A stretch of DNA of 6,483 nt from Candidatus Omnitrophota bacterium (GCA_029557025.1 JAKPRU010001102.1:1-6483), one strand, 5' to 3'; shown: positions 1 to 6,100, counted from the first letter of the stretch. Program-made: numbers and translations. Notes: generated by a model from the letters alone, not told the origin.

Positions 1-1
1 A

Positions 2-115
2 CAACTTTATCGGCAGTATCATCAGTGCCTGACTTCGTACGATTCGAATACGGCGGGTCGTGCGGAGGAAACGAAGGTATCCTCTGCCGGGGAATCTGTC
101 CGGCAAGAAACATGA
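2..115 (+). CDS. possible 3' end of an upstream gene (partial, unidentified)
   Basis: Reading from base 2, a frame stays open for 37 codons and ends in TGA at 113-115. The tail it encodes is hydrophilic (starts QLYRQYHQCL, ends GESVRQET) and too short to assign to a family. The argument for it is positional. Its stop overlaps the ATG at 112 as ATGA, the same junction used between the next two genes (1452-1455). That is what an operon with an upstream member would look like. Alternatives are a nine-residue tail in another frame ending at 30-32, or no coding at all. The frame of the downstream binding protein is also open back to base 1, so openness alone proves nothing. The function is unknown. 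Confidence 0.42.
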   Translation, partial: QLYRQYHQCLTSYDSNTAGRAEETKVSSAGESVRQET

Positions 116-1455
116 ATGGCCTCCAACGGATCTTCGACATGGCACGTGCCACCTATCATCCGCAAATCGGATTGACGATTTTCGCTATTCTGTTGATGAT
201 GACCGGGTGCGGTAACCGGCAGGCAGATTCTGTAATCGAACTGACCTTCTGGCACGCCTGGGGCGGCTACGAAGGGAAGTACCTTGAAGATCTGGTCCGG
301 GAATTCAATAACACGCACACACAGATCCGGGTGAAACCGGCGTTTTTCATTATCGGCGATAAGTTAATGGCCGCGATTGCCGGAGGGATCCCGCCGGACA
401 TCGCAACCGTTTGGGACTGGATGCTGCCCACCATGGGCGAGGCCGGATGTTTTCTTCCCCTGAATGACTACCTTCTGCGCGCCGGACCTGGGCCGGAGGA
501 TTACCTGCCGAATGTCTGGGATTACGGCATGTTCAGCGAAAAGAAATTTGGTGTCCCCACGGCACTGAACGTATGGATGATCTTTTACAATAAGCGACTG
601 TTCACCGAGGCGGGTCTGGACCCGGAATTTCCCCCTGCCGATATTGCTTCTCTTACAGAATGTGCCCGCCGCCTTACACGCCGCGATGCGACCGGGAAAT
701 TGGAACGGATCGGATTCATTCCCGAATTCCAGTACTCTTATATTTGGATGTGGAACTTCGGAGGGGACCTCTACGATCGGGAATCCAGACACTTTATTAT
801 CGACTCGCCTGAAAATGTGCAGGCCATGAAATGGATCGCGTCCCTGTATCGGGAGTACGGAATCGATAATTACCGCCGATTTGTTGCGACATTTGGAGAA
901 TACGACAGCCCGAACAATCCATTTTACAAAGAGAAACTGGCCATGCGCGAAGACGGGCAGTGGCAGATCTCCTTTATCCGGCACAACGCTCCCGATTTGG
1001 ACTATGGCCTGATTCCTTTTGTCAGTGCCGTTCGGGACCGAGAGAGTCAGAGCGCGATGACAGGGAGTTTCTGGGTCATCCCCGAGGGATGCCGGAATCC
1101 CGACGCGGCATGGACCTTTTTATCCTGGCTCATTGCGCCCGCGCAATCCGCCCGTTTTGCGGCGACGCTGTATAATGTTCCACCGTTGCGTGCCGCGCTG
1201 AACGATCCGGCCTACGCCGATGTCTACCGGTCGAGGATGCGCGTCTTTATTGAGTTCCTCCTTGAGGGGCGCGCCCGCCCACTGCCTGCCCTTCCCATCG
1301 GGCAGTTTTTCTACAACGAATTTAATAATATCATGGAAGAAATCTGTTCCGGCGCCCTGGAGCCGGAGGCCGGTTTGCCGATTCTGGACAATCGCTTGCA
1401 GAGAGAACTGGATCGCTCGCTGCGACATCTCGGCATTACAGAAGAGCATACATGA
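112..1455 (+). CDS. ABC transporter extracellular solute-binding lipoprotein, family 1 (sugar type)
   Basis: This is the periplasmic or membrane-anchored receptor that captures a substrate, probably a sugar or oligosaccharide, and delivers it to the two permeases encoded next. From ATG 112 it is 447 residues, normal for the SBP_bac_1/MalE-UgpB family. Residues 1-33 form a lipoprotein signal: a short N-region, the hydrophobic IGLTIFAILLM, then the lipobox MTGC with the lipidated Cys33. Met at -3 is less usual than Leu. Mature-protein hallmarks are LTFWHAWGG (about 44-52), GGIPPDIATVW (about 91-101), where the family reads 'G..PDv', and a C-lobe GSFWVIPEG followed by PDAAWTFLSWL (about 318-340). 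The start at 112 was chosen because it overlaps a preceding stop as ATGA. ATG 139 would give a 24-residue signal and is also possible. GTG 25 would bury the signal peptide and is unlikely. No strong Shine-Dalgarno precedes any candidate. The gene ends in an ATGA overlap with the first permease. The substrate cannot be read from the sequence. Confidence 0.93.
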   Translation: MNGLQRIFDMARATYHPQIGLTIFAILLMMTGCGNRQADSVIELTFWHAWGGYEGKYLEDLVREFNNTHTQIRVKPAFFIIGDKLMAAIAGGIPPDIATVWDWMLPTMGEAGCFLPLNDYLLRAGPGPEDYLPNVWDYGMFSEKKFGVPTALNVWMIFYNKRLFTEAGLDPEFPPADIASLTECARRLTRRDATGKLERIGFIPEFQYSYIWMWNFGGDLYDRESRHFIIDSPENVQAMKWIASLYREYGIDNYRRFVATFGEYDSPNNPFYKEKLAMREDGQWQISFIRHNAPDLDYGLIPFVSAVRDRESQSAMTGSFWVIPEGCRNPDAAWTFLSWLIAPAQSARFAATLYNVPPLRAALNDPAYADVYRSRMRVFIEFLLEGRARPLPALPIGQFFYNEFNNIMEEICSGALEPEAGLPILDNRLQRELDRSLRHLGITEEHT

Positions 1456-2366
1456 CCCGTCAGGATCGACTGCACCTCAAAAATGGCCTTCTCTTCGCGG
1501 GACCCTGGATTCTGGGATTCTGCGTATTCACATTCGCGCCGATCCTTGCCAGTTTTTACTATTCCCTGTGCAGCTACAATGTTGTGCGCGAGCCGATCTG
1601 GATCGGATTGGAAAACTACCGGACTTTGCTTTTTGAGGACCCGCATTTTCTCAAAACATTATATAACACCCTGTATATGATGGTTTTCGGAGTTCCGCTT
1701 TCTCTCGCGCTTGCATTTTGCCTCGCCGCACTGCTGAACACGGATGTCAAATTCCTATCTTTCTTTCGTACCGTGTTTTATCTTCCGAGTGTTGTGCCGG
1801 TTGTAGCCGTGTCTATCCTCTGGGTGTGGATTCTGAATCCGGAGTACGGCTGTATCAATGCTCTTCTCGCCTCGCTCGGCATTCAAGGCCCCGGCTGGCT
1901 GACGGATCCCCGCTGGTCTAAACCGGCTCTGATTTTAACGAACCTTTGGGGTGTCGGCAACATTATGATTATCTTTTTGGCGGGGTTGCAGCAGGTTCCG
2001 CCAAATCTTTACGAGGCGGCTGTGGTAGACGGCGCAAATCGGTTGCAACGCTTGTGGAACATCACGCTGCCGTGTGTGAGTCCGGTGATATTCTTTAACC
2101 TGATTATGGGGGTTATTGCCTCGTTTCAATATTTCACACAGGTCTATATCATGACGACCGGCATTTCGCCGGAGTATGGCGGTCGGGCCGGTGGGCCGGA
2201 AGGCTCAACATTGGTGTACGCCTTGTATCTCTATCAGAATGCATTTCAGCATTTCAAAATGGGCTACGCGAGCGCGATGGCATGGATTCTGTTTTTGCTT
2301 TCAGTGGCGGTGATCTATGTCATACTGAAAACAAGCGGCTGGGTGCATTACGCGGAGGAGCAATAA
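1452..2366 (+). CDS. ABC transporter permease, MalF/UgpA type
   Basis: This is the first of two inner-membrane subunits forming the channel of the importer. It has 304 residues, typical of CUT1 permeases that have six membrane helices and no long MalF insert. Hydrophobic segments lie near 13-37, 70-95, 104-129, 157-181, 209-234 and 270-293. The diagnostic cytoplasmic EAA loop is at about 188-207 (EAAVVDGANRLQR through ITLP), with Asp193-Gly194. This loop docks onto the ATPase. The N-terminal stretch GLLFAGPWILGF and the IGLENYRTLL segment are also characteristic of the family. The start ATG overlaps the TGA of the binding-protein gene, which suggests translational coupling; only a weak GAAGAG lies upstream at about 1441-1446. 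The second permease follows after 13 bases. Confidence 0.95.
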   Translation: MTRQDRLHLKNGLLFAGPWILGFCVFTFAPILASFYYSLCSYNVVREPIWIGLENYRTLLFEDPHFLKTLYNTLYMMVFGVPLSLALAFCLAALLNTDVKFLSFFRTVFYLPSVVPVVAVSILWVWILNPEYGCINALLASLGIQGPGWLTDPRWSKPALILTNLWGVGNIMIIFLAGLQQVPPNLYEAAVVDGANRLQRLWNITLPCVSPVIFFNLIMGVIASFQYFTQVYIMTTGISPEYGGRAGGPEGSTLVYALYLYQNAFQHFKMGYASAMAWILFLLSVAVIYVILKTSGWVHYAEEQ

Positions 2367-2370
2367 GGGG
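2365..2370 (+). promoter_or_regulatory. ribosome binding site of the second permease
   Basis: AAGGGG overlaps the end of the TAA stop of the preceding permease and sits 9 bases before ATG 2380. It supports that start. A second purine run, GGAGGAG at 2354-2360, is 19 bases away and too distant to serve. Confidence 0.6.
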
Positions 2371-2379
2371 CACAGAACA

Positions 2380-3207
2380 ATGCTTGGAAAGAAAAACGAC
2401 CGGGTCTGGATTTATGCCGCGCTTCTCGCGGGGTCGTTCTTTTTTTTCATGCCGTTTTGGTGGATGCTGATTTCTTCCTTGAAAACAAATGAGCAGATAT
2501 TTACCGTTCCGCCCGATTGGTTCCCCCGGCCCATCCATTGGCAAAACTACCTGGACGCCGTCACCTTTATTCCATTTTTACGATATCTTTGGAATACCCT
2601 GATTATTTCCGTGGGCAATACGGTAGGGAACGTATTGAGCGCTTCCCTGGTCGCGTATAGTTTCAGTCGGATTCCCTGGCGAGGCCGGGATGTCTGCTTC
2701 TATTTGATGCTGGGAACGATGCTGCTCCCGCCGCAGGTTACCATGATTCCCGTATTTGTCATATTCCGAACCATGCGCCTGATCGACACCTTTGCGCCGT
2801 TGATTATTCCCTCCTTTCTGGGTACACCCTTTTTCATCTTTCTCCTGCGTCAATTTTTCCGTGGGATACCGGAGGCGCTCAGCGAGGCGGCGCGGATTGA
2901 CGGGTGTTCGGAATGGCAAATCTACGCGCGAATTATTATGCCGCTTTCGATCTCCGGTCTGGTGACCGTTGTTGTGTTTTCATTTTTGTGGAGTTGGGTC
3001 GATTATTTGAATCCGCTGATTTACTTGCAAACTCCGGAGAAGTTTACTCTTTCGCTCGGATTGCAGCAATTTCAGAGTAGCCATGCGCTGGAGTGGGGAA
3101 TGCTGATGGCGGCCGGTACGCTGATGGTGCTGCCGGTTGTGCTGTTGTTTTTCCTTGCGCAGAAAGCCTTCATTCGCGGTATCATTACGGGCGGGCTGAA
3201 GGATTGA
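2380..3207 (+). CDS. ABC transporter permease, MalG/UgpE type
   Basis: This is the second inner-membrane subunit and pairs with the MalF-type protein. It has 275 residues, the normal MalG/UgpE length. Six hydrophobic segments are visible near 11-33, 67-94, 104-129, 138-158, 190-211 and 240-263. The EAA loop is at about 169-188 (EAARIDGCSEWQ through IIMP), with Asp174-Gly175. Two other family traits are present: the motif NTLIISVGNTVGNVLSASLVAYSF-like segment at 72-95, where MalG proteins carry N(T/S)L.(I/V)...., and the terminal QKAFIRGIITGGLKD, which matches the usual Q+.F..G+..Ga+K ending. It is the last gene of the plus-strand run. No ATPase or glycoside hydrolase follows, and the next gene converges on it from the other strand. 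Confidence 0.95.
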   Translation: MLGKKNDRVWIYAALLAGSFFFFMPFWWMLISSLKTNEQIFTVPPDWFPRPIHWQNYLDAVTFIPFLRYLWNTLIISVGNTVGNVLSASLVAYSFSRIPWRGRDVCFYLMLGTMLLPPQVTMIPVFVIFRTMRLIDTFAPLIIPSFLGTPFFIFLLRQFFRGIPEALSEAARIDGCSEWQIYARIIMPLSISGLVTVVVFSFLWSWVDYLNPLIYLQTPEKFTLSLGLQQFQSSHALEWGMLMAAGTLMVLPVVLLFFLAQKAFIRGIITGGLKD

Positions 3208-3426
3208 TCATTATATTAGCGTAATTCACGTAGCCTCATTCACCGGCTTGGAACGCTGATCAATGTGGCGGACTCGGAATGGGTATGAAACGGACGGAAG
3301 TATATGTAAATCACAACTATCTGCATCGGAATTGTCGGCGGTAACGGGTGTGACGCAGACAAAAGGGGATGCGAATTCGGCGGCAGCCGGGGGTGGCTTT
3401 GTGTACCTCGGAGGCGATAACAGCCA
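3208..3426. other. convergent intergenic gap with no recognisable gene
   Basis: These 219 bases separate two convergent genes. Short frames cross it, but none has a ribosome site or family-like composition. I found no hairpin followed by a T-run on either strand, so neither operon has an obvious intrinsic terminator here. The only structure is a weak stem-loop at the edge of the CDF gene (3415-3438). Confidence 0.6.
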
Positions 3427-3438
3427 TTACTGTTGTCG
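3415..3438. other. stem-loop spanning the CDF stop codon
   Basis: CGATAACAG (3415-3423) pairs with CTGTTGTCG (3430-3438) over nine positions, with one G-T wobble and a six-base loop. The TAA stop of the minus-strand CDF gene lies in the loop. No T-run follows on either strand, so it does not qualify as a classical intrinsic terminator. It could be a 3'-end protecting or processing structure, or chance. Confidence 0.3.
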
Positions 3439-4425
3439 TGTTGGGACATCCGCCGGTTTGTCCGAGGATTGCTGAGGCGCTGTCGGTGGATCAACCGACG
3501 CGGCTGCCGGGCGGTCCAAAGAGAGATCGCTCCAGGAAGCCGGGTCGTCCATGGACTCCAAATGAGTGGATACTGTGACATTCGGCAAGACGCGACGGAG
3601 GTCGGCCTCAATCCGTTCAATCAGTTGATGGCCACAGTGGACTGTCCATGCACCGGGAACGATTACATGAAATGACACAAAGCGGCGCGCTCCGGCCTGA
3701 CGTGTACGAAGCGCATGGAATTGTACGTCCGCTTGGCCATGTTGCTCCAGGACTTGCTGTATCGCCTCCTGCTCTTCCACAGGCAATGCGGTATCCATCA
3801 ATCCGAGTACCGATTTGCGGACCACCCCTGCCCCCGTCCGGACGATATTCGCGGCGACAATCAGCGCCACAATGGGATCCAGGCGTTGCCATCCGGTCAG
3901 CGCCACAGCGCCCACACCGACCAGCACACCGGCGGATGTCCACACATCGGTTAACAAGTGCTGGGCATTCGCCTCCAGAGTAACCGAGTGGTAGCGCTTA
4001 CCGGCCTTCAACAAGACAAGCGCAACAAACAAGTTCACTACCGAGGCGGCAATGGAAACTCCCAATCCGAGCGCGATCTGCCCGATGTTTACGGGAGCAA
4101 TGAGCCTTTGAATGGCCGCGACCGCAATGCTCACGGCGGCAACCAGAATCAATGTGCCTTCAAAACCGCTGGAGAAGTATTCGGCCTTCTCATGTCCGAA
4201 CGCATGGTTCTTATCGGCCGGCCGAGCCGCTATCGCCAACATCGCGAGTGCCATCAGCGCACCGATGAGGTTCACGAGCGATTCAAGCGCGTCGGACAAC
4301 AGGCCGACGGAATTGGTCAACAAATAAGCCACGGCTTTGAGAACAATGGTGAGAATGGCCGCCGCGACCGAAAGCCAGGCAAAGCGTGTTAAAGATAGAC
4401 GGTTGTTGGTTGTATTTGATGTCAT
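3427..4425 (-). CDS. cation diffusion facilitator (CDF) metal exporter, FieF/YiiP type
   Basis: This is an inner-membrane proton-coupled antiporter that exports divalent metal (Zn, Fe, Mn, Co or Ni; not decidable here). It has 332 residues and six membrane segments near 13-35, 42-66, 86-110, 117-140, 157-178 and 183-201. PADKNHAFGHEKAE (69-82) is the family loop between TM2 and TM3. The TM5 half of the transport site is canonical, H156xxxD160. The TM2 half reads D45-A-L-E48-S-L-V-N52, so the positions equivalent to E. coli FieF D45 and D49 appear to be Glu and Asn. The C-terminal domain begins HALRTRQAG (237) and keeps His237, His253, His266, His288 and Glu290. These line up with the cytoplasmic Zn-binding residues of FieF, with Glu for Asp at the last. 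About 35 residues of Pro/Ser/Ala-rich tail follow. There is no good Shine-Dalgarno before ATG 4425. The gene lies 35 bases after the CorA homologue and is probably co-expressed with it. Confidence 0.93.
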   Translation of the reverse strand: MTSNTTNNRLSLTRFAWLSVAAAILTIVLKAVAYLLTNSVGLLSDALESLVNLIGALMALAMLAIAARPADKNHAFGHEKAEYFSSGFEGTLILVAAVSIAVAAIQRLIAPVNIGQIALGLGVSIAASVVNLFVALVLLKAGKRYHSVTLEANAQHLLTDVWTSAGVLVGVGAVALTGWQRLDPIVALIVAANIVRTGAGVVRKSVLGLMDTALPVEEQEAIQQVLEQHGQADVQFHALRTRQAGARRFVSFHVIVPGAWTVHCGHQLIERIEADLRRVLPNVTVSTHLESMDDPASWSDLSLDRPAAASVDPPTAPQQSSDKPADVPTRQQ

Positions 4426-4437
4426 GGCGCAAACCGG

Positions 4438-4461
4438 CTACACACTTTCATGGTTCGACAT
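4438..4461 (-). CDS. seven-codon mini-ORF between the corA-like and CDF genes
   Basis: The CorA homologue's stop overlaps an ATG as TGATG (4459-4463 on the complement). That ATG opens MSNHESV and ends at TAG (4438-4440). The mini-ORF is in the same frame as the CDF gene and stops four codons before the CDF ATG at 4425. Because the CDF start lacks a clear Shine-Dalgarno, ribosomes terminating CorA could restart here and again at 4425. Alternatively, the CDF gene once began at this ATG and acquired an amber codon. The peptide itself is unlikely to have a function. Expression is not demonstrated. Confidence 0.25.
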   Translation of the reverse strand: MSNHESV

Positions 4462-5417
4462 CAGGCAGTTTCCTGTCCGATCTTTCTTTGGTTGCGCTCG
4501 ATGACTCTCGCCAGCCACCACCACATCGCCCACCCCAGAAGAACCATCGCCACGAACAGCAGGCCATAGGAGATACGCCAATCGATGCCCTGTGTGACTA
4601 CGCTATACTCCGACATTCCTCCGATACTGGCAATAAGATTCAGCGGAAGAAAGACCACGTTGATGATCGTTAGATTTTTCATCAGGACGTTCATGTTGTT
4701 GTTAATGATTGTTCCGCGAGCGTCCATGAGGCCGGAGAGTACCGTGGAGTAGATGCCCGCCTGTTTGTTGGCCTGTTGATTCTCAATGATGACATCGTCC
4801 AGAAAACTGAGTTGTTCCTCGGTGAGCGCCCATCTTCCGGGGGCGCTGCGCAGTTTCAACAGAACCGTAAGGTTGGCTTCCAGCGCGTTGTGGTAGTAGA
4901 CAAGACTTTCCCCCAGCGCGAACATTTGCAAGAGAAAGCGGTTCTCCATCGATGTAACGATTCTGGCCTGGAGTTCCTGAGACATCTGCTTGATGGCTTT
5001 CAAATGGCCCTGGTAGTGATGTATGGTTTGGAGAAGAACACGAAGAACGCAGTCCTCTACGGACTCGACCCGCTTGAATTCACGTCCGGTCATTGGGAGT
5101 TCGCCCCGGGGGACGATAATGATCGCCCGGTTATCCATAATTACAATGCCGATGGAAGATACCTGGAATTGAACGGCTTCCTCGACGACGATATTCTCAG
5201 GGTGTTTCCAGATAAGAAACGTCCCGTTTTGGTAACTTTCTATTCGTGGAACCTCATCGGGGTCGAAGACGGCCTCCAAGTCAAGTGGTTCCAACGCGGA
5301 CATGCGGAGCAAGTCTTCCTTTTCCGTGTCCGAGGGTTGGTAATATACAAACATACTTGCAGTATCTCGGTCACATCGCGCGAGTTGTCCGGACTCAATT
5401 CGGTATGTCAATATCAT
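4461..5417 (-). CDS. CorA-family divalent cation channel/transporter with GMS in place of GMN
   Basis: This is a homopentameric inner-membrane channel of the CorA (Mg2+/Co2+) superfamily. From ATG 5417 it is 318 residues, close to the usual CorA length. It has an N-terminal cytoplasmic alpha/beta domain (about 1-105), a long helical stalk (about 115-250; NNNMNVLMKNLT at 239-250 matches the usual N.lNevMK.LT), TM1 (about 250-267), a short loop, TM2 (about 283-303) and a basic tail (RVIERNQRK). The selectivity signature after TM1, normally YGMNF, reads GGMSEY (266-271), so Asn is replaced by Ser269. The start was set at 5417 because AGGAG sits 7 bases upstream. The longer frame to 5486 would add 23 residues that run through this ribosome site and a hairpin. 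The gene lies downstream of the Mth938-like gene (111-base gap) and is followed by a CDF exporter. With the signature changed, Mg2+ specificity should not be assumed; Zn2+ or other transport is possible. Confidence 0.9.
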   Translation of the reverse strand: MILTYRIESGQLARCDRDTASMFVYYQPSDTEKEDLLRMSALEPLDLEAVFDPDEVPRIESYQNGTFLIWKHPENIVVEEAVQFQVSSIGIVIMDNRAIIIVPRGELPMTGREFKRVESVEDCVLRVLLQTIHHYQGHLKAIKQMSQELQARIVTSMENRFLLQMFALGESLVYYHNALEANLTVLLKLRSAPGRWALTEEQLSFLDDVIIENQQANKQAGIYSTVLSGLMDARGTIINNNMNVLMKNLTIINVVFLPLNLIASIGGMSEYSVVTQGIDWRISYGLLFVAMVLLGWAMWWWLARVIERNQRKIGQETA

Positions 5418-5424
5418 AGGCGTT

Positions 5425-5429
5425 CTCCT
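5425..5429 (-). promoter_or_regulatory. ribosome binding site deciding the CorA start
   Basis: On the complement AGGAG (within AGGAGAA, 5423-5429) lies 7 bases before ATG 5417. This is the best-placed Shine-Dalgarno for this gene and argues against the longer start at 5486. Confidence 0.75.
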
Positions 5430-5449
5430 GGTTGATTCACTCCATGCGC

Positions 5450-5480
5450 GGAACCGGTCGTTTCGGCACAGACCGTTTCC
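5450..5480 (-). promoter_or_regulatory. hairpin in the corA-like leader
   Basis: GGAACCGGTC (5450-5459) and GACCGTTTCC (5471-5480) pair at nine of ten positions around an 11-base loop. The structure lies 32 bases upstream of the CorA start and just above its ribosome site. No T-run follows on either strand, so it is not an obvious terminator. It could be a leader regulatory or processing structure. It is far too small to be an M-box Mg riboswitch. Confidence 0.4.
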
Positions 5481-5528
5481 CCTCATTTCATAGCATGTCG
5501 CCGTGCGCTACAGGCTTCAAGGTACGGT

Positions 5529-5891
5529 TCAGCAAGTGATATGGAACAGACCGGCGGTGGACGGTTTCCGCTTGTTGAAGATTTCAACGGCCTCGGGCGT
5601 CGGGCAGAGAATCACCTCCACACCTTTCTTCCTGAAATATTCTGTGGCCTCTTCGGAGAGGTGAAGAACACCCTCGTGGCCGTTGCCGATCACGATGGTT
5701 CGGAGACCATCTTCGTAACAGTATTTCGCCTCGTCTTTGGAAAGGGTGTGGGAGCTGCCATAGACCTGCTTGGAGAGTTTTTTCTTGCGTTTCTCGATTT
5801 CGCCGCTGGAGCGAATGAGGACATCGAAGTCATAGGTTGTTCCGTTGATTGTGATGGAGCCGAAAGTGACGCTGTTGATTGTGGTAGTCAT
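5529..5891 (-). CDS. Mth938-like domain protein
   Basis: This is a small single-domain protein of the Mth938/DUF498 family (related to NDUFAF3), whose bacterial role is not established. Its 120 residues cover the whole domain. After an N-terminal strand region (FGSITINGTTYDFDVLI, about 10-26) comes a basic stretch EKRKKKLSKQ (33-42). The family core VIGNGHEG (67-74) follows, then EEATEYFRKKGVEVIL (80-95), the conserved PTPEAVEIFN (97-106), and the terminal AGLFHITC. That Ala/Gly-Leu-Phe-His-x-Thr-Cys ending is common in this family. The start is well supported by the purine run GAGGAGAGG on the complement (5900-5908), 8 bases before the ATG. The gene is preceded by a 261-base gap and a terminator, so it probably begins its own transcription unit. 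The corA-like gene follows 111 bases later. No signal peptide or membrane segment is visible, so it is cytoplasmic. Confidence 0.88.
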   Translation of the reverse strand: MTTTINSVTFGSITINGTTYDFDVLIRSSGEIEKRKKKLSKQVYGSSHTLSKDEAKYCYEDGLRTIVIGNGHEGVLHLSEEATEYFRKKGVEVILCPTPEAVEIFNKRKPSTAGLFHITC

Positions 5892-5949
5892 GGCCGTAAC
5901 CTCTCCTCAAGTAGTGTATCACAAAAAGGTGGCGACAGACCGGACGGTT

Positions 5950-5976
5950 GGAACCAATAGAACCGATGGGACCCAT
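5950..5976. repeat. three-unit 9-bp tandem repeat
   Basis: Three adjacent 9-mers GGAACCAAT, AGAACCGAT and GGGACCCAT share the pattern RGRACCNAT. Each is nearly self-complementary: TTGG-AA-CCAA occurs at 5948-5957 and ATGGG-A-CCCAT at 5966-5976. In one frame the array would read Glu-Pro-Ile/Glu-Pro-Met/Gly-Pro-Met, but it lies in a gene-free gap and no supported gene uses it. It is probably a non-coding intergenic repeat. Confidence 0.55.
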
Positions 5977-6060
5977 GAGGGTTGGCGGACAAGAGGGATC
6001 CCCCCGACCCTCCGTGTCAACGGGCAGGCAGAAGAAACGATCCGTCAGGGAAGAGCGAGG

Positions 6061-6100
6061 AAAAAGCGATGCAACGGACGGTGGAGGCCCGTTGCATCGC
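6061..6100 (-). terminator. intrinsic terminator of the corrinoid-protein gene
   Basis: GCGATGCAACGG (6066-6077) and CCGTTGCATCGC (6089-6100) form a perfect 12-bp stem with an 11-base loop. On the minus strand the stem is followed immediately by TTTTT (6065-6061). The structure lies 52 bases beyond the TAA of the corrinoid gene, the expected place for a rho-independent terminator. It separates that gene from the Mth938-corA-CDF group. On the plus strand the T-run would precede the stem, so it acts in one direction only. Confidence 0.88.

Noticed and set aside
25..111. GTG start at 25 for the binding protein
   Set aside because: It would place 29 extra residues before the lipoprotein signal and has no ribosome site. 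The GGAGGAA at 64-70 is too far from any start in that frame.
364..984. 206-codon minus-strand frame within the binding-protein gene
   Set aside because: It is antisense to a well-supported family protein and shows no domain features of its own.
3240..3620. Minus-strand and plus-strand short frames in the convergent gap
   Set aside because: They overlap the CDF 3' end or lie in non-coding sequence, with no ribosome sites and arginine/serine-rich, family-less composition.
4776..5435. Long plus-strand open frame of 219 codons opposite the CorA gene
   Set aside because: It is the antisense shadow of the CorA coding region. It has no ribosome site and no family-like sequence, while the minus strand carries a clear CorA protein.
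5418..5486. Longer CorA start at 5486
   Set aside because: The additional 23 residues (MRGNGLCRND...) do not resemble CorA. They span a hairpin and the good ribosome site for ATG 5417.
5913..5921. Extended -10-like TGATACACT on the minus strand before the Mth938-like gene
   Set aside because: Its predicted start point would fall inside the ribosome binding site, and there is no matching -35.
5988..6018. Imperfect hairpin with arms GACA-GAGGG and CCCTC-TGTC
   Set aside because: The stem is broken by unpaired bases and has no T-run; it is weak compared with the nearby perfect 12-bp terminator.
6015..6020. Perfect TTGACA -35 box on the minus strand upstream of the Mth938-like gene
   Set aside because: At 15-19 bases downstream the sequence is GC-rich (around GATCCC/CCTCTT) with no -10-like hexamer, so it is probably chance.
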